Source: Streptomyces sp. cf386 (GTDB lineage Bacteria > Actinomycetota > Actinomycetes > Streptomycetales > Streptomycetaceae). Taken from it: a stretch of DNA of 64,000 nt. A model generated the notes under the pieces. The model ran no database searches. It was given only the letters and a program-made list of their open reading frames with translations, and was not told where the DNA came from. The stretch lies in contig NZ_FNHV01000012.1 in NCBI RefSeq assembly GCF_900103585.1, positions 258,594 through 322,593 on the forward strand, read 5' to 3'. Both the position numbers and the translations under genes were made by a program. Numbering within the stretch: position 1 is the stretch's first letter; each line of letters starts with the position of its first letter. Positions 9,405 to 17,510 of the stretch are shown here, in pieces.

Positions 9405-9600
9405 GGATCCTCCTCGGTTAGCACCACACGGCGGTCTGGCGGACAGCCGCGTATGTCTCGTTCGTAAGACCTAACCGCGCCGAAGCACAAAAAATGCCCC
9501 GGACGATCACAGGCGGGGCTCCAAAGCACTACCGGAGCACCGCCGCGAGTGATCGCGGGGCGCAATTTCGGGCGACTCCATCGTCCGTACGGAACGATGG
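9405..9600 (-). promoter_or_regulatory. Structured infC 5' leader
   Basis: The bases upstream of infC fold, in transcription order, into a long hairpin (9600-9578, arm CCATCGT), a second hairpin (9558-9543, arm CCGCGA) and a terminator-like hairpin (9519-9496) followed by six Us. This arrangement resembles an autoregulated ribosomal-protein or IF-3 leader. No Rfam family could be checked. The rest of the 363-base gap (9405-9767) has no supportable gene. Confidence 0.55.
9489..9519 (-). terminator. Rho-independent terminator / attenuator in infC leader
   Basis: Read on the minus strand: GCCCCG, a 12-base loop, CGGGGC, then A and six Us. It ends about 85 bases before the infC start codon, so it would stop the leader transcript before infC unless read through. 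True U-runs are rare in this genome, which makes it stand out. Confidence 0.65.
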
Positions 9601-9671
9601 TGGCCGCCTGACCGGGGTGACCCGCCGTCCCGGGGGACGGTCAGGTGGGAGATCGGAGCCTCCACTTGTGG

Positions 9672-9693
9672 GCTAGACACATGAGTGTCCAGC
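9672..9693. promoter_or_regulatory. Palindrome in the infC / DUF1844 divergent promoter region
   Basis: Nine-base arms GCTAGACAC and GTGTCCAGC (one mismatch) around a 4-base ATGA spacer. It is placed about 75 bases before the + strand gene and upstream of the infC leader. It could be an operator or promoter-overlapping site for either gene. Confidence 0.4.
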
Positions 9694-9767
9694 CGGTCGT
9701 TACACAAGGTTAGCAGCATCCCGGGGGTGGCGCGAACCGGCGTGCACCGGGGCCTATCGTGTGAACC

Positions 9768-10145
9768 ATGAGTGACACCTCCTCCTCCGACACCCCCGAG
9801 ACCCCCGGCCCGGCCGACTTCGACGCCATGACCCGCGACATCGCCGAGGTCCCGGCGGTCGAGGTGATCGTGACGGTGGCCGTCAACCTGATGAGCGCCG
9901 CCGCCGTGAAGCTCGGTCTGACCGAGGAGGGCGACAAGCACAAGGACCTGGACGAGGCCCGCAAGCTGGTGCACGCCCTCGCCGGTCTGCTGGACGCGAG
10001 CACGACCGAGATCAGCTCGTTCCACGCGGCACCGCTGCGCGACGGCCTGAAGTCGCTGCAGCTGGCGTTCCGCGAGGCGTCGATCGTCCCGGACGAGCCG
10101 GGTCAGGGGCCCGGCGAGAAGTACACCGGCCCGGTCTACGGCTAG
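9768..10145 (+). CDS. DUF1844 domain protein
   Basis: 125 residues. After an acidic, low-complexity N-terminus (about 1-15) it carries a small helical domain with VEVIVTVAVNLMSAAAVKLGL and LDEARKLVHALAGLLDA, which I recognise as DUF1844, a widespread family of unknown biochemical role that is regularly encoded next to infC-rpmI-rplT in actinobacteria. No signal peptide or metal motif is visible. It diverges from infC, and no gene follows it on the same strand within its transcription unit. Function unknown. Confidence 0.88.
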   Translation: MSDTSSSDTPETPGPADFDAMTRDIAEVPAVEVIVTVAVNLMSAAAVKLGLTEEGDKHKDLDEARKLVHALAGLLDASTTEISSFHAAPLRDGLKSLQLAFREASIVPDEPGQGPGEKYTGPVYG

Positions 10146-10184
10146 TTCGCTCGCGTACGGCTGATTCATCGCCGTACGGCCCGC

Positions 10185-10922
10185 TCATCCTCGTACGTAA
10201 AGGGGCTCGCCCGGAGGCGTCGTCCCGGCCGGCAGCAGTGCCAGGTCGAGACCGCGCACCAGGCGGGCCCTCAGTGTTGCGTCGGCGGCGAGGCGCTCGG
10301 CGACCGCGCGGGCGGCCCGGGCGGGTACGGCGCCCTCGTCCAGGACGAGGGCGAGGGTGCCGTCGGCCTGTCCGGGCCCGAGGTGGGCGCGGAGCACGGC
10401 CGGCTCGGCGGCCACCGCGGCGCGCACCGCCTCCCGCACGGCCGGGTCGGCCAGCGGATCCGTCGTCGTCCGCCCCTCGGCGAGCGCGAGCAGCGCGCGC
10501 CCCGTCAGCTCGTACGGCACCGGACCGGCCATGTCCAGCACGATCGTGTCCGCCTTCTCGTGCACGGCGGCCTGCAGGGCCTGGTGCAGGGGTACGGCGA
10601 CGGGGCGGGCCGCCGGGTCCCAGCGGGCGAGGGAGTCGCTGGACGTGAAGGCGGGCAGGGCGGTGCGATCGCCGGCCTTCAGGGTCGGTACGGCCATGTC
10701 GCTGGCCTTCTCGCGGCGCAGCCCGTTCTCGTCCTCCTCGACCTCGCCGAGCACGGCCACGACGGGGACGAGCAGCCGGGCTTCCTTCAGCGCGGCCAGG
10801 ACGAGCCCCTCGGCGGTGCGGTCCTGGGCCCAGGCGGCGAGCGCTGCGCTCAGCCGGGGGTCGGCGGAGCCGTCGTCGTCGGAGAAGGGAGAGTCGGGAA
10901 TGTTCTTGTTCGCCACGGTCAC
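10185..10922 (-). CDS. SseB-family protein
   Basis: 245 residues, GTG start at 10922 (an alternative GTG is two codons downstream). The central part (about 30-130) resembles the SseB N-terminal domain, with LLVPVVAVLGEVEEDENGLRR and ALPAFTSSDSLARW. The C-terminal part resembles the SseB C-terminal domain. SseB-like proteins are common, soluble and of uncertain role; nothing here defines a catalytic function. It converges on the DUF1844 gene with a 39-base gap and stands alone on its strand. Confidence 0.82.
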   Translation of the reverse strand: MTVANKNIPDSPFSDDDGSADPRLSAALAAWAQDRTAEGLVLAALKEARLLVPVVAVLGEVEEDENGLRREKASDMAVPTLKAGDRTALPAFTSSDSLARWDPAARPVAVPLHQALQAAVHEKADTIVLDMAGPVPYELTGRALLALAEGRTTTDPLADPAVREAVRAAVAAEPAVLRAHLGPGQADGTLALVLDEGAVPARAARAVAERLAADATLRARLVRGLDLALLPAGTTPPGEPLYVRG

Positions 10923-11065
10923 CGACCCTATCGGGGGGATGCTGCTGCGCTTGTGCGGCCCCGGAAACCGTGCCGTGACACGTCTGCGCGCAATCTCCGT
11001 TTCTCTGACACAGATCTAACCTCCGTCTAACGGCACGCACAGACGCCGCCCCCACCATCGCGGGC

Positions 11066-12094
11066 ATGGAGTCCTCCAGAGCACGCCGCAGCCGCCGCGC
11101 TCGCCTTTCCCGACACCACACCCTGCTGTACGGCGCCCTCGCCGCCGTCACCGTCCTCGGCGCCACCGCCGCGGGAACCGTGTACGTGAAGGCGCAGGCG
11201 CACTCCGGGGGGAGCCCCGTATCGTCGGCGACATCGCCGTCGGCCTCGCCCTCGGCCTCGGCAGCGGGCTCGGTGAGCGGGGAGGCTTCGGTGGAACCAG
11301 TGGCGCAGCCGACGGTGGACTACGACGCGTTGCTGGCGACGGCCATGGAGTCGGTGGACGTCCCGGACGGGGTCGAGATGTCGGTGGCGGTGCTGGATCT
11401 TGAGTCCGGTGAGAGCGCCGTGTACGGGGACGGCGGTTTCGACACGGCGAGCATCGTCAAGGTCGACATCCTGGCGGCCCTGCTGCTGCGGGCGCAGGAC
11501 GAGGGGCGGGAGCTGACGGCCGCGGAGAAGTCGTACGCGACCGCGATGATCGAGAACAGCGACAACGCCTCCGCGTCGGAGCTGTGGCGGACGATCGGGA
11601 AGGCGGAGGGGCTCGACGCCGCGAACGAGCGCTTCGGGCTCACCGGGACCGAGGGCGGCGACGGAATGCTGTGGGGGCTGACGCAGACCACGGCCGCCGA
11701 TCAACTCCGGCTGTTGCAGCAGGTGTTCGGCGACGAATCGGAGCTGAGCGAGGCCTCGCGGACGTATCTGCGCGGGCTGATGGGGCAGATCGCCGTGGGC
11801 CAGCAGTGGGGGGTGTCGGCGGCGGCCGACGGTTCCGCGTGGGCGCTGAAGAACGGATGGCTGCCCCGTACGGCGACCGGACTGTGGGACATCAACACCG
11901 TCGGGCGGGTGACGGTCGACGGCCACGACTACCTGCTGGCCGCATTGTCGGACGGCAACGTGACACAGGCGAACGGGATTTCACTGGTCGAGGCGGCGGC
12001 CGTGGCGGCGGTGGCGGTGTTCGCCGGGGAAGGCTCCGCCGCGTCCCCTTCCCCGTCCGCTTCCGCGTCGGTGCCGGCCACGGCATCGTCGTAG
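11066..12094 (+). CDS. Membrane-anchored or secreted class A beta-lactamase-like serine hydrolase
   Basis: 342 residues. A basic N-terminus and one hydrophobic segment (about 20-42) suggest a signal anchor, followed by a Ser/Ala/Pro linker (45-75). The rest is a penicillin-recognising fold with the catalytic tetrad S129-I-V-K132, the SDN motif (165-167) and K262-N-G in place of KTG/KSG. The Glu166 omega-loop of true class A beta-lactamases is not obvious, so it may be a D-Ala-D-Ala peptidase-like or cryptic enzyme rather than a resistance determinant. The C-terminus is again Ser/Pro/Ala-rich. It converges with the mycosin gene 26 bases downstream. Substrate unknown. Confidence 0.85.
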   Translation: MESSRARRSRRARLSRHHTLLYGALAAVTVLGATAAGTVYVKAQAHSGGSPVSSATSPSASPSASAAGSVSGEASVEPVAQPTVDYDALLATAMESVDVPDGVEMSVAVLDLESGESAVYGDGGFDTASIVKVDILAALLLRAQDEGRELTAAEKSYATAMIENSDNASASELWRTIGKAEGLDAANERFGLTGTEGGDGMLWGLTQTTAADQLRLLQQVFGDESELSEASRTYLRGLMGQIAVGQQWGVSAAADGSAWALKNGWLPRTATGLWDINTVGRVTVDGHDYLLAALSDGNVTQANGISLVEAAAVAAVAVFAGEGSAASPSPSASASVPATASS

Positions 12095-12120
12095 CCGTTC
12101 CGGCGTGGTTCCGGCGTGCC

Positions 12121-13347
12121 TCAGAAGTAGAAGCGTCCGCGGCGGCCCCGCAGCACTGCGACCGCCGCGATCAGCAGGATGCCGCCGATGCTGCCCGCGA
12201 GCGCGGCGGTCCAACTCGTCGCGTCGTCGTCGGACTTGGCGGTGTCGGGGCCCGAGCCGAAGTACTCCTCGCCGTACGCCGCCGCCTGGAGGTCCTTCGG
12301 CTTGAGCTTCTCGGCCTTCTCGATGGCGGCAGCCGGGTCGATGAAGCCGTAGCCGCGGGAGTCGTCGCGGCCGTCGGCGGGGGCGTCGCGGGCCGTGTCC
12401 TCCAGGAGCTTCTTGATCTGGGCCGGGGTCAGGCCGGGGTGCGCGGCCTTGATCAGGGCCACCGCTCCGGAGACGAAGGCGGCCGCGGCGCTGGTGCCCC
12501 AGCCCTCGTAGTACTTGTGGTCGGGGTCGGCGATGACGACGTCGTCGCCGGGGGCGCTGACCGTGGCGTACCAGCGGCGGGTGGAGAAGGAGGCGCGGGT
12601 GCCGTAGCGGTCGACGGCGGTCGCGGCGATGACGCCCGGGTAGGCGGCCGGGTAGGAGATGTGGTCGCCCTTCTCGCCGCCGTTGCCCGCGGAGGCGACG
12701 ACGACGACGCCCTTCTTCAGGGCGTACTGGACGGCCTCGTCCTCACCGGCCTCGGGGTGGGCGGACTTGGAGTCGTCGCCGAGGGAGAGGTTGATGACGT
12801 CGGCGCCGTGGTCGGCGGCCCAGCGGATGCCTTCGGCGAGGGCGTTGCCGCGGGTGCTGCGGGCCTTGGCGCGGGCGGGGTCGCCGTCCTCCAGGATGAC
12901 GCGGACGGGGAGGATCTTGGCCTCGGGGGCGATGCCCATGACGCCGTCGCCGTTACCGGCGCCATGACCGTGGCCGGCGACGATGCCGGCCATCGCGGTG
13001 CCGTGCCGGGCCCAGGCGCGGTCGCCGCGGTCGGCGCCGAAGCCGACCATGTCCTTGCCTTCGAGGACGTTGCCGGCCAGGTCGGGGTGGTCGGCCTCGA
13101 CGCCGGTGTCGAGGACGGCGACGGTGACGCCCGCGCCCTTGGTCGTCTGCCAGGCCTCCTGGGTGTGCATGGCGTCCAGGGCCCACTGCCGGGCGCGGAT
13201 CGAGTCGGCGTGCGCGGTGGTGGACGGCAGGAGGGCGAGGCTGGCGCCGAGGAGGACGGCGAGCGGGCCGGTCCGTCGGGCCATGAAGGTCTTCCTGGCG
13301 CTGGTGCGGGGCGCCGTGGTCACCCCGCTGCGGGTACCGGTCCTCAT
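12121..13347 (-). CDS. Mycosin-type (S8) subtilisin-like membrane serine protease
   Basis: 408 residues. A signal peptide (about 1-47, ending near TTAHA) is followed by a subtilase domain with Asp80 (AVLDTGVE), His115 (RHGTAMAGI) and Ser286 (GTSAAAAFVSG). A linker and a C-terminal transmembrane helix (about 377-396) end in a short Arg-rich cytoplasmic tail, which is the layout of MycP proteases of type VII secretion. The usual GTSMAAP is altered to GTSAAAA. Start ATG 13347 overlaps the stop of the upstream proline-rich gene by four bases (ATGA), so the pair is co-translated. No EsxA/EccC-type genes are in the window, so a link to type VII secretion is not shown. Confidence 0.9.
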   Translation of the reverse strand: MRTGTRSGVTTAPRTSARKTFMARRTGPLAVLLGASLALLPSTTAHADSIRARQWALDAMHTQEAWQTTKGAGVTVAVLDTGVEADHPDLAGNVLEGKDMVGFGADRGDRAWARHGTAMAGIVAGHGHGAGNGDGVMGIAPEAKILPVRVILEDGDPARAKARSTRGNALAEGIRWAADHGADVINLSLGDDSKSAHPEAGEDEAVQYALKKGVVVVASAGNGGEKGDHISYPAAYPGVIAATAVDRYGTRASFSTRRWYATVSAPGDDVVIADPDHKYYEGWGTSAAAAFVSGAVALIKAAHPGLTPAQIKKLLEDTARDAPADGRDDSRGYGFIDPAAAIEKAEKLKPKDLQAAAYGEEYFGSGPDTAKSDDDATSWTAALAGSIGGILLIAAVAVLRGRRGRFYF

Positions 13348-15182
13348 GACGACTGCTCCGTGGACGGGCCGACGTTCTTGCGCAGGGCGCGTTCGACGCG
13401 GTCGGCGAGGCCCTGCGCCTCGTGGCCGAGGCCGGACTGGGCGACCGACGTGGTGGTGCCGGACTGCATGGCTTCCTCGGCGGGCTCGGGCTCGTCGACG
13501 GTGCGGTCGTCGGCCCAGCCGGAGACGGCGTAGACCACGACGGGGGCGTCGGTGAGGACGGAGACGGTCCAGGAGGCACGCTGCTCGTCGCCGAATCCGG
13601 CGGCCGGGGTGCCCTTGGCGGCGTAGGCGCGGGGCATGAGGTCGGTGCGGCGGTCCAGGCCCTCCTTGGCGAACCGGCTGTCGAGGGAGCGCATGCCGGC
13701 CGCGTCGGCCTTGGTGAAGAGCAGGCCGACGGTGGTGACGTAGCTCTGGGTGGCGTCGATGTAGGTGGCGCGCAGGAGGCGCTCGCAGCCGACGGAGGCG
13801 AGGACCTCGCGCAGCAGCGGATCGAAGGCGTTCGCACAGCCGCTGTCCGGGGCGACGGCGATCCGCGTCCAGGTCCGGTCGGCGCCACCGGGTCCGGCGC
13901 CCTTGCCGATCACCGTGCGCGGGAACAGCTGGTCGACGGGGACGCTGTGCCACAGGCTCCCGGCCGCGGCGAAGGTGTCCTGCGTACCGCCGTCGCCGGG
14001 CTCCCCGATCAGCCAACTCCCGGTCACGGCGCCGCCGATGAGGCCGACTCCGAGCACGACACAGGCGGCGGCCAGGGCGACCCTCGGCCGGATCCGCACC
14101 CCGAGGGGCCGCGGTCGCGCCTGCTCGTCGTACCCCTCGGGCTCCCCGAACGACACGACGGGCCGCCCGGCGCCCGGGGCCGCGCCCGGCGCCATGGGGG
14201 CGCTCCAGGAGAGGGACGGGTCCGGCGCGAAGGGGGCGGAGTTGTGGCCGTTCGCGGAGTGCCCTGTGGTGGGGGCGGGGGGTGCGGGGGGTGCGGAGGG
14301 TGCGGAGGCGCCGTATCCACTGCCCGCCGCCCTGTGCCCCGCCGACGGCGCCTGCTCGGGAGGGAGCGGGACCGAAACGCCGGGCCGCGGGGGCGGAGGG
14401 GCGGAGCCGGGACGGCGTGTGGGGTCCGCGGGTGCGGAGCCGGGACGGCGTGTGGGGTCCGCGGGTGCGGAGCCGGGAGAGGTGGCCGGCGGCAGGGGCA
14501 TGGCGGCGGAGCGCTGCGCGGGGCCGCTGCCCGGTCGGGAAGGCGCGCCGGCCGAGCCCTGCGCGGGCGCGCTGCCCGACTGGGGAGGAACCCCGGCGGA
14601 ACCCCGCGCGGGTGCGCCGGGTGCTCGGGAGGACGGGCCGTTGCCGGACTCGGGCGACGGGGCCGCGGGGATCGGCCGGAGCCGGAAGGTGGTCTCCGCC
14701 GCGGTCTCGGCGGGGGCGCCGGTACGGCGCGGCGGCGCGGGTCGCTCGGCCTGGCGGGGCGGTATGCCGCCGGGTGCGGTCTGCCCGCCGCCCTCCTGGT
14801 GCAACGATCCGCCGTTCTCCGGACGCCCGGCGGTGGGCGGCGCGTCCGGGAAGCGCGCGGAGGCTCGTGGCGGGGGCGGAGACATGGGGTCGGCGTCGGT
14901 GTCCGCGTCTGCGGGGGCCGGGGCGCGCAAGTGGGGGATCTGGGGCGACGTACCTGACATACCGGACGTACTCGATGGGTCGGACGGACTGGAGGTGCCG
15001 GACATGGGGTGGGCGGGGCTCGCCGGGGATCCCGGACTGCCGACCTGCCGCTCCCCCTGCGGCTCGCCTGCCGTCGGCGGGTCCGCGGGTCTTGGCGGGG
15101 TGGTCGGGCGGGGCGGGACGGCGGGCGGTGGGGGCGTCGTGGGGCGTGGGGGGACGGGGGCGCGGCGCGCTTCCGTGCTCAT
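13344..15182 (-). CDS. Proline-rich single-pass membrane protein, partner of the mycosin protease
   Basis: 612 residues in three parts. A cytoplasmic, disordered Pro/Ala/Ser/Gly-rich region (about 1-365) contains a tandem 11-residue repeat ADPTRRPGSAP. One transmembrane helix follows (LAAACVVLGVGLIGGAVTG). The C-terminal extracytoplasmic domain is about 215 residues, with three or so cysteines and no catalytic motif that I recognise. It is coupled to the protease gene by a 4-base overlap, and I infer a function with, or as a substrate of, that protease. Families like this are usually annotated only as hypothetical in Streptomyces. The ATG at 15182 gives the natural MSTEARRAPVPPRP start. Confidence 0.82.
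   Translation of the reverse strand: MSTEARRAPVPPRPTTPPPPAVPPRPTTPPRPADPPTAGEPQGERQVGSPGSPASPAHPMSGTSSPSDPSSTSGMSGTSPQIPHLRAPAPADADTDADPMSPPPPRASARFPDAPPTAGRPENGGSLHQEGGGQTAPGGIPPRQAERPAPPRRTGAPAETAAETTFRLRPIPAAPSPESGNGPSSRAPGAPARGSAGVPPQSGSAPAQGSAGAPSRPGSGPAQRSAAMPLPPATSPGSAPADPTRRPGSAPADPTRRPGSAPPPPRPGVSVPLPPEQAPSAGHRAAGSGYGASAPSAPPAPPAPTTGHSANGHNSAPFAPDPSLSWSAPMAPGAAPGAGRPVVSFGEPEGYDEQARPRPLGVRIRPRVALAAACVVLGVGLIGGAVTGSWLIGEPGDGGTQDTFAAAGSLWHSVPVDQLFPRTVIGKGAGPGGADRTWTRIAVAPDSGCANAFDPLLREVLASVGCERLLRATYIDATQSYVTTVGLLFTKADAAGMRSLDSRFAKEGLDRRTDLMPRAYAAKGTPAAGFGDEQRASWTVSVLTDAPVVVYAVSGWADDRTVDEPEPAEEAMQSGTTTSVAQSGLGHEAQGLADRVERALRKNVGPSTEQSS
14401..14466. repeat. 33-base tandem repeat within coding sequence
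   Basis: Two identical adjacent copies of a 33-base unit (14401-14433 and 14434-14466), with a third partial copy of 12 bases. In the minus-strand gene it encodes the 11-residue repeat ADPTRRPGSAP in the disordered region. Copy number is likely to vary between strains. Confidence 0.9.
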
Positions 15183-15458
15183 GCACCCCCCGTTTCCTCA
15201 TGACCGGGCCCGATCTCGTGCACAGGCCGTCGTTCCGTGTTCCGCCCTGCCCGGCGCGGACTCGTCCGACCAGGCACGCATACCCGCACGGGCGGAGCGT
15301 CATCCCGGCACGCCCGAGCGGCCGTGGGCGATCCACACATGCGTGCGCGTCACTCTACGGGTTGATGCAGGGCGAACGGGAACCAGTCCACGACCCCGCG
15401 TAAATCTGCCCGGAACGTCCCCCTACCCTGCGGTAATCCCGTCTGGCAGGCTGCGTTC

Positions 15459-16661
15459 ATGACTGCGCGCGCCGCCGACCGGGCCCGTTACGACCGGGCC
15501 ACCGCCCATCTCGACGCCCCTCTCGCGATCGTGGACCTGGACGCCTTCGACGCCAACGCGGACGACCTGGTCCGCCGCGCCGGCGGGAAACCGATCCGCG
15601 TCGCCAGCAAGTCCGTACGCTGCCGGGCCCTGCTGGAACGGGTGCTCGCGAAGGACGGGTTCACGGGGATCATGTCCTTCACGCTGGCCGAGTCCCTGTG
15701 GCTGGCGCGCTCCGGTTTCGAGGACGTCCTGCTCGCCTACCCGTCCGCCGACCGCGCCGGGTTCGCCGAGCTGGCCGGCGATCCGAAGCTCGCCTCCGCC
15801 GTCACCGTGATGATCGACGATCCGGCACAGCTCCGGTTCATCGACGACGCCCGGGACGGTGGCCGGGAAGTGGTGCGGGTCTGCCTGGAGTTGGACACCT
15901 CGCTGAAGCTGCTCGGCGGGCGCGTGCGCGTCGGCGCCCGGCGGTCGCCGCTGCACTCCCCCGCCCAGGTCGCCGACATGGCCCGTACCGTCGCCCGGAA
16001 GCCGGGGTTCGAGCTGGTCGGGATCATGGCGTACGAGGGGCATATCGCCGGGGTCGGCGACGCGGTGGCGGGGCGGCCGCTGCGGTCGCGTGCCATACGG
16101 CTGATGCAGGGCGCCGCACGCCGGGAGCTCGCCGAGCGGCGGGCCGAGGTGGTGCGGGCCGTGCGGGCGGTCGTGCCGGGGCTGGAGTTCGTCAACGGTG
16201 GCGGGACAGGCAGTGTGCAGCACACCGCCGCGGAGGACTGCGTCACCGAGATCGGCGCCGGCTCGGGGCTGTACGTCCCACGGCTGTTCGACAACTACAC
16301 GTCCTTCAACGGGCGTCCGGCCGCGCTGTTCGCCCAGCCCGTCGTGCGCCGACCGGGGGTCGGGGTGGTGACCGTCCTCGGCGGCGGCTACCCGGCCTCG
16401 GGCGCGGCCGGGCCCGACCGGCTGCCGGTGCCGTATCTGCCGGAGGGGCTGCGCTACGACCCTCAGGAGGGGCCCGGCGAGGTGCAGACCCCACTGCTCG
16501 GCTCCCCCGCCGACGATCTCCTGATCGGCGACAAGGTGTGGTTCCGGCACGCCAAGGCCGGTGAACTGTGCGAGCGGTTCGACTCGCTGCACCTCGTCGA
16601 GGGCGACTCGGTGACGGCGACCGTGCCCACGTATCGCGGGGAGGGCCGCACGTTCCTGTAG
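15459..16661 (+). CDS. PLP-dependent amino acid deaminase/aldolase (alanine racemase-like fold)
   Basis: 400 residues. The N-terminal TIM-barrel part resembles the alanine racemase N-terminal domain, with the PLP-lysine region PIRVASKSVRCRALLERVL. The C-terminal part contains the D-serine/D-threonine aldolase-like segment ending PTYRGEGRTFL. Proteins of this architecture are annotated as amino acid deaminase/aldolase and act on D- or L-hydroxy amino acids; the precise substrate is not predictable. The start ATG 15459 follows a 276-base gap from the divergent proline-rich gene; nothing was recognised in that gap. It is followed by a bidirectional hairpin shared with the convergent SDR gene. 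Confidence 0.85.
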   Translation: MTARAADRARYDRATAHLDAPLAIVDLDAFDANADDLVRRAGGKPIRVASKSVRCRALLERVLAKDGFTGIMSFTLAESLWLARSGFEDVLLAYPSADRAGFAELAGDPKLASAVTVMIDDPAQLRFIDDARDGGREVVRVCLELDTSLKLLGGRVRVGARRSPLHSPAQVADMARTVARKPGFELVGIMAYEGHIAGVGDAVAGRPLRSRAIRLMQGAARRELAERRAEVVRAVRAVVPGLEFVNGGGTGSVQHTAAEDCVTEIGAGSGLYVPRLFDNYTSFNGRPAALFAQPVVRRPGVGVVTVLGGGYPASGAAGPDRLPVPYLPEGLRYDPQEGPGEVQTPLLGSPADDLLIGDKVWFRHAKAGELCERFDSLHLVEGDSVTATVPTYRGEGRTFL

Positions 16662-16672
16662 CGGCGGCTCGT

Positions 16673-16712
16673 GAGCGGGACGTCACCCTCCCTCGAAGGT
16701 GGCGTCCCGTTC
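16673..16712. terminator. Bidirectional hairpin between convergent genes
   Basis: Inverted repeat with arms of about 14 bases (AGCGGGACGTCACC and GGTGGCGTCCCGTT, one mismatch, loop about 10). It sits between the deaminase/aldolase gene (+) and the SDR gene (-). Confidence 0.7.
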
Positions 16713-16727
16713 ACTTCCCCCCGGGGG

Positions 16728-17510
16728 CTACAGCGGCGTGACGTACGCCCCCGAGATGCCGCCATCGACCAGGAAGTCGGTGGCGTTGACGAAGGAGGAG
16801 TCGTCGCTGGCCAGGAAGGCGACGGCGGCGGCGATCTCCTCGGCCTCGGCGAAACGGCCGACCGGGATGTGGACCAGGCGGCGTGCGGCTCGCTCCGGGT
16901 CCTTGGCGAACAGCTCCTGGAGGAGCGGGGTGTTGACCGGTCCCGGGCACAGGGCGTTGACCCGGATGCCGTCGCGGGCGAACTGGACGCCCAGTTCGCG
17001 GGACATGGCGAGGACGCCGCCCTTGGAGGCCGTGTACGAGATCTGGGACGTGGCGGCGCCCATCCTCGCCACGAAGGACGCCGTGTTGATGATGGAGCCC
17101 TTGCCCTGCTGCCGCATGTAGGGGATGGCGGCCTTGCAGCACAGGTAGACGGAAGTGAGGTTGACCTCCTGGACTCGCTTCCAGGCCTCCAGGCCGGTCT
17201 CCAGGATGGAGTCGTCGTCGGGCGGCGAGATTCCGGCGTTGTTGAAGGCGATGTCGACGCTGCCGTAGGTGTCGTACGCCGTCTTGAACAGCGCCTCGAC
17301 CTGCTCGGGGTCGGTGACGTCGACCTTCACGAAGATCCCGCCGACCTCCTCCGCCGCCGCCTTGCCGCGCTGCTCGTCGACGTCGCCGCAGACGATGTGG
17401 GCGCCCTCGGAGGCGAGCCGGCGGGCGGTGGCGAGGCCGATGCCGCTGCCGGCGCCGGTGATGACGGCCGTGCGGCCGACGAGTCGCCTGCAAATGTTCT
17501 CTGCGCTCAC
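16728..17510 (-). CDS. Short-chain dehydrogenase/reductase (ethanolamine cluster)
   Basis: 260 residues. A classical SDR with the cofactor motif TGAGSGIG (18-25), NNAG (90-93), catalytic Ser145, and Tyr159/Lys163 in YTASK. An acidic residue after beta-strand 2 (CGDVDE) favours NAD(H). ATG 17510 overlaps the aldehyde dehydrogenase stop by four bases, so it is the third gene of a tightly coupled GS-ALDH-SDR operon. By context it may oxidise or reduce an alcohol or aldehyde intermediate derived from gamma-glutamyl-ethanolamide; that role is inference. Confidence 0.9.
   Translation of the reverse strand: MSAENICRRLVGRTAVITGAGSGIGLATARRLASEGAHIVCGDVDEQRGKAAAEEVGGIFVKVDVTDPEQVEALFKTAYDTYGSVDIAFNNAGISPPDDDSILETGLEAWKRVQEVNLTSVYLCCKAAIPYMRQQGKGSIINTASFVARMGAATSQISYTASKGGVLAMSRELGVQFARDGIRVNALCPGPVNTPLLQELFAKDPERAARRLVHIPVGRFAEAEEIAAAVAFLASDDSSFVNATDFLVDGGISGAYVTPL

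Noticed and set aside
11066..12094. Classified as a beta-lactamase resistance gene
   Set aside because: The catalytic SxxK, SDN and KxG motifs are present but the Glu166 omega-loop is not evident, so resistance cannot be claimed.
14401..14466. Tandem repeats considered as a CRISPR or VNTR array
   Set aside because: Only two full copies, with no spacers, and the unit is a whole number of codons within a coding sequence.
12121..15336. One continuous 1071-residue frame spanning the protease and upstream
   Set aside because: The upstream part overlaps the proline-rich gene in another frame and reads as low-complexity Arg/Pro; the real protease starts at 13347, overlapping the upstream stop by four bases.
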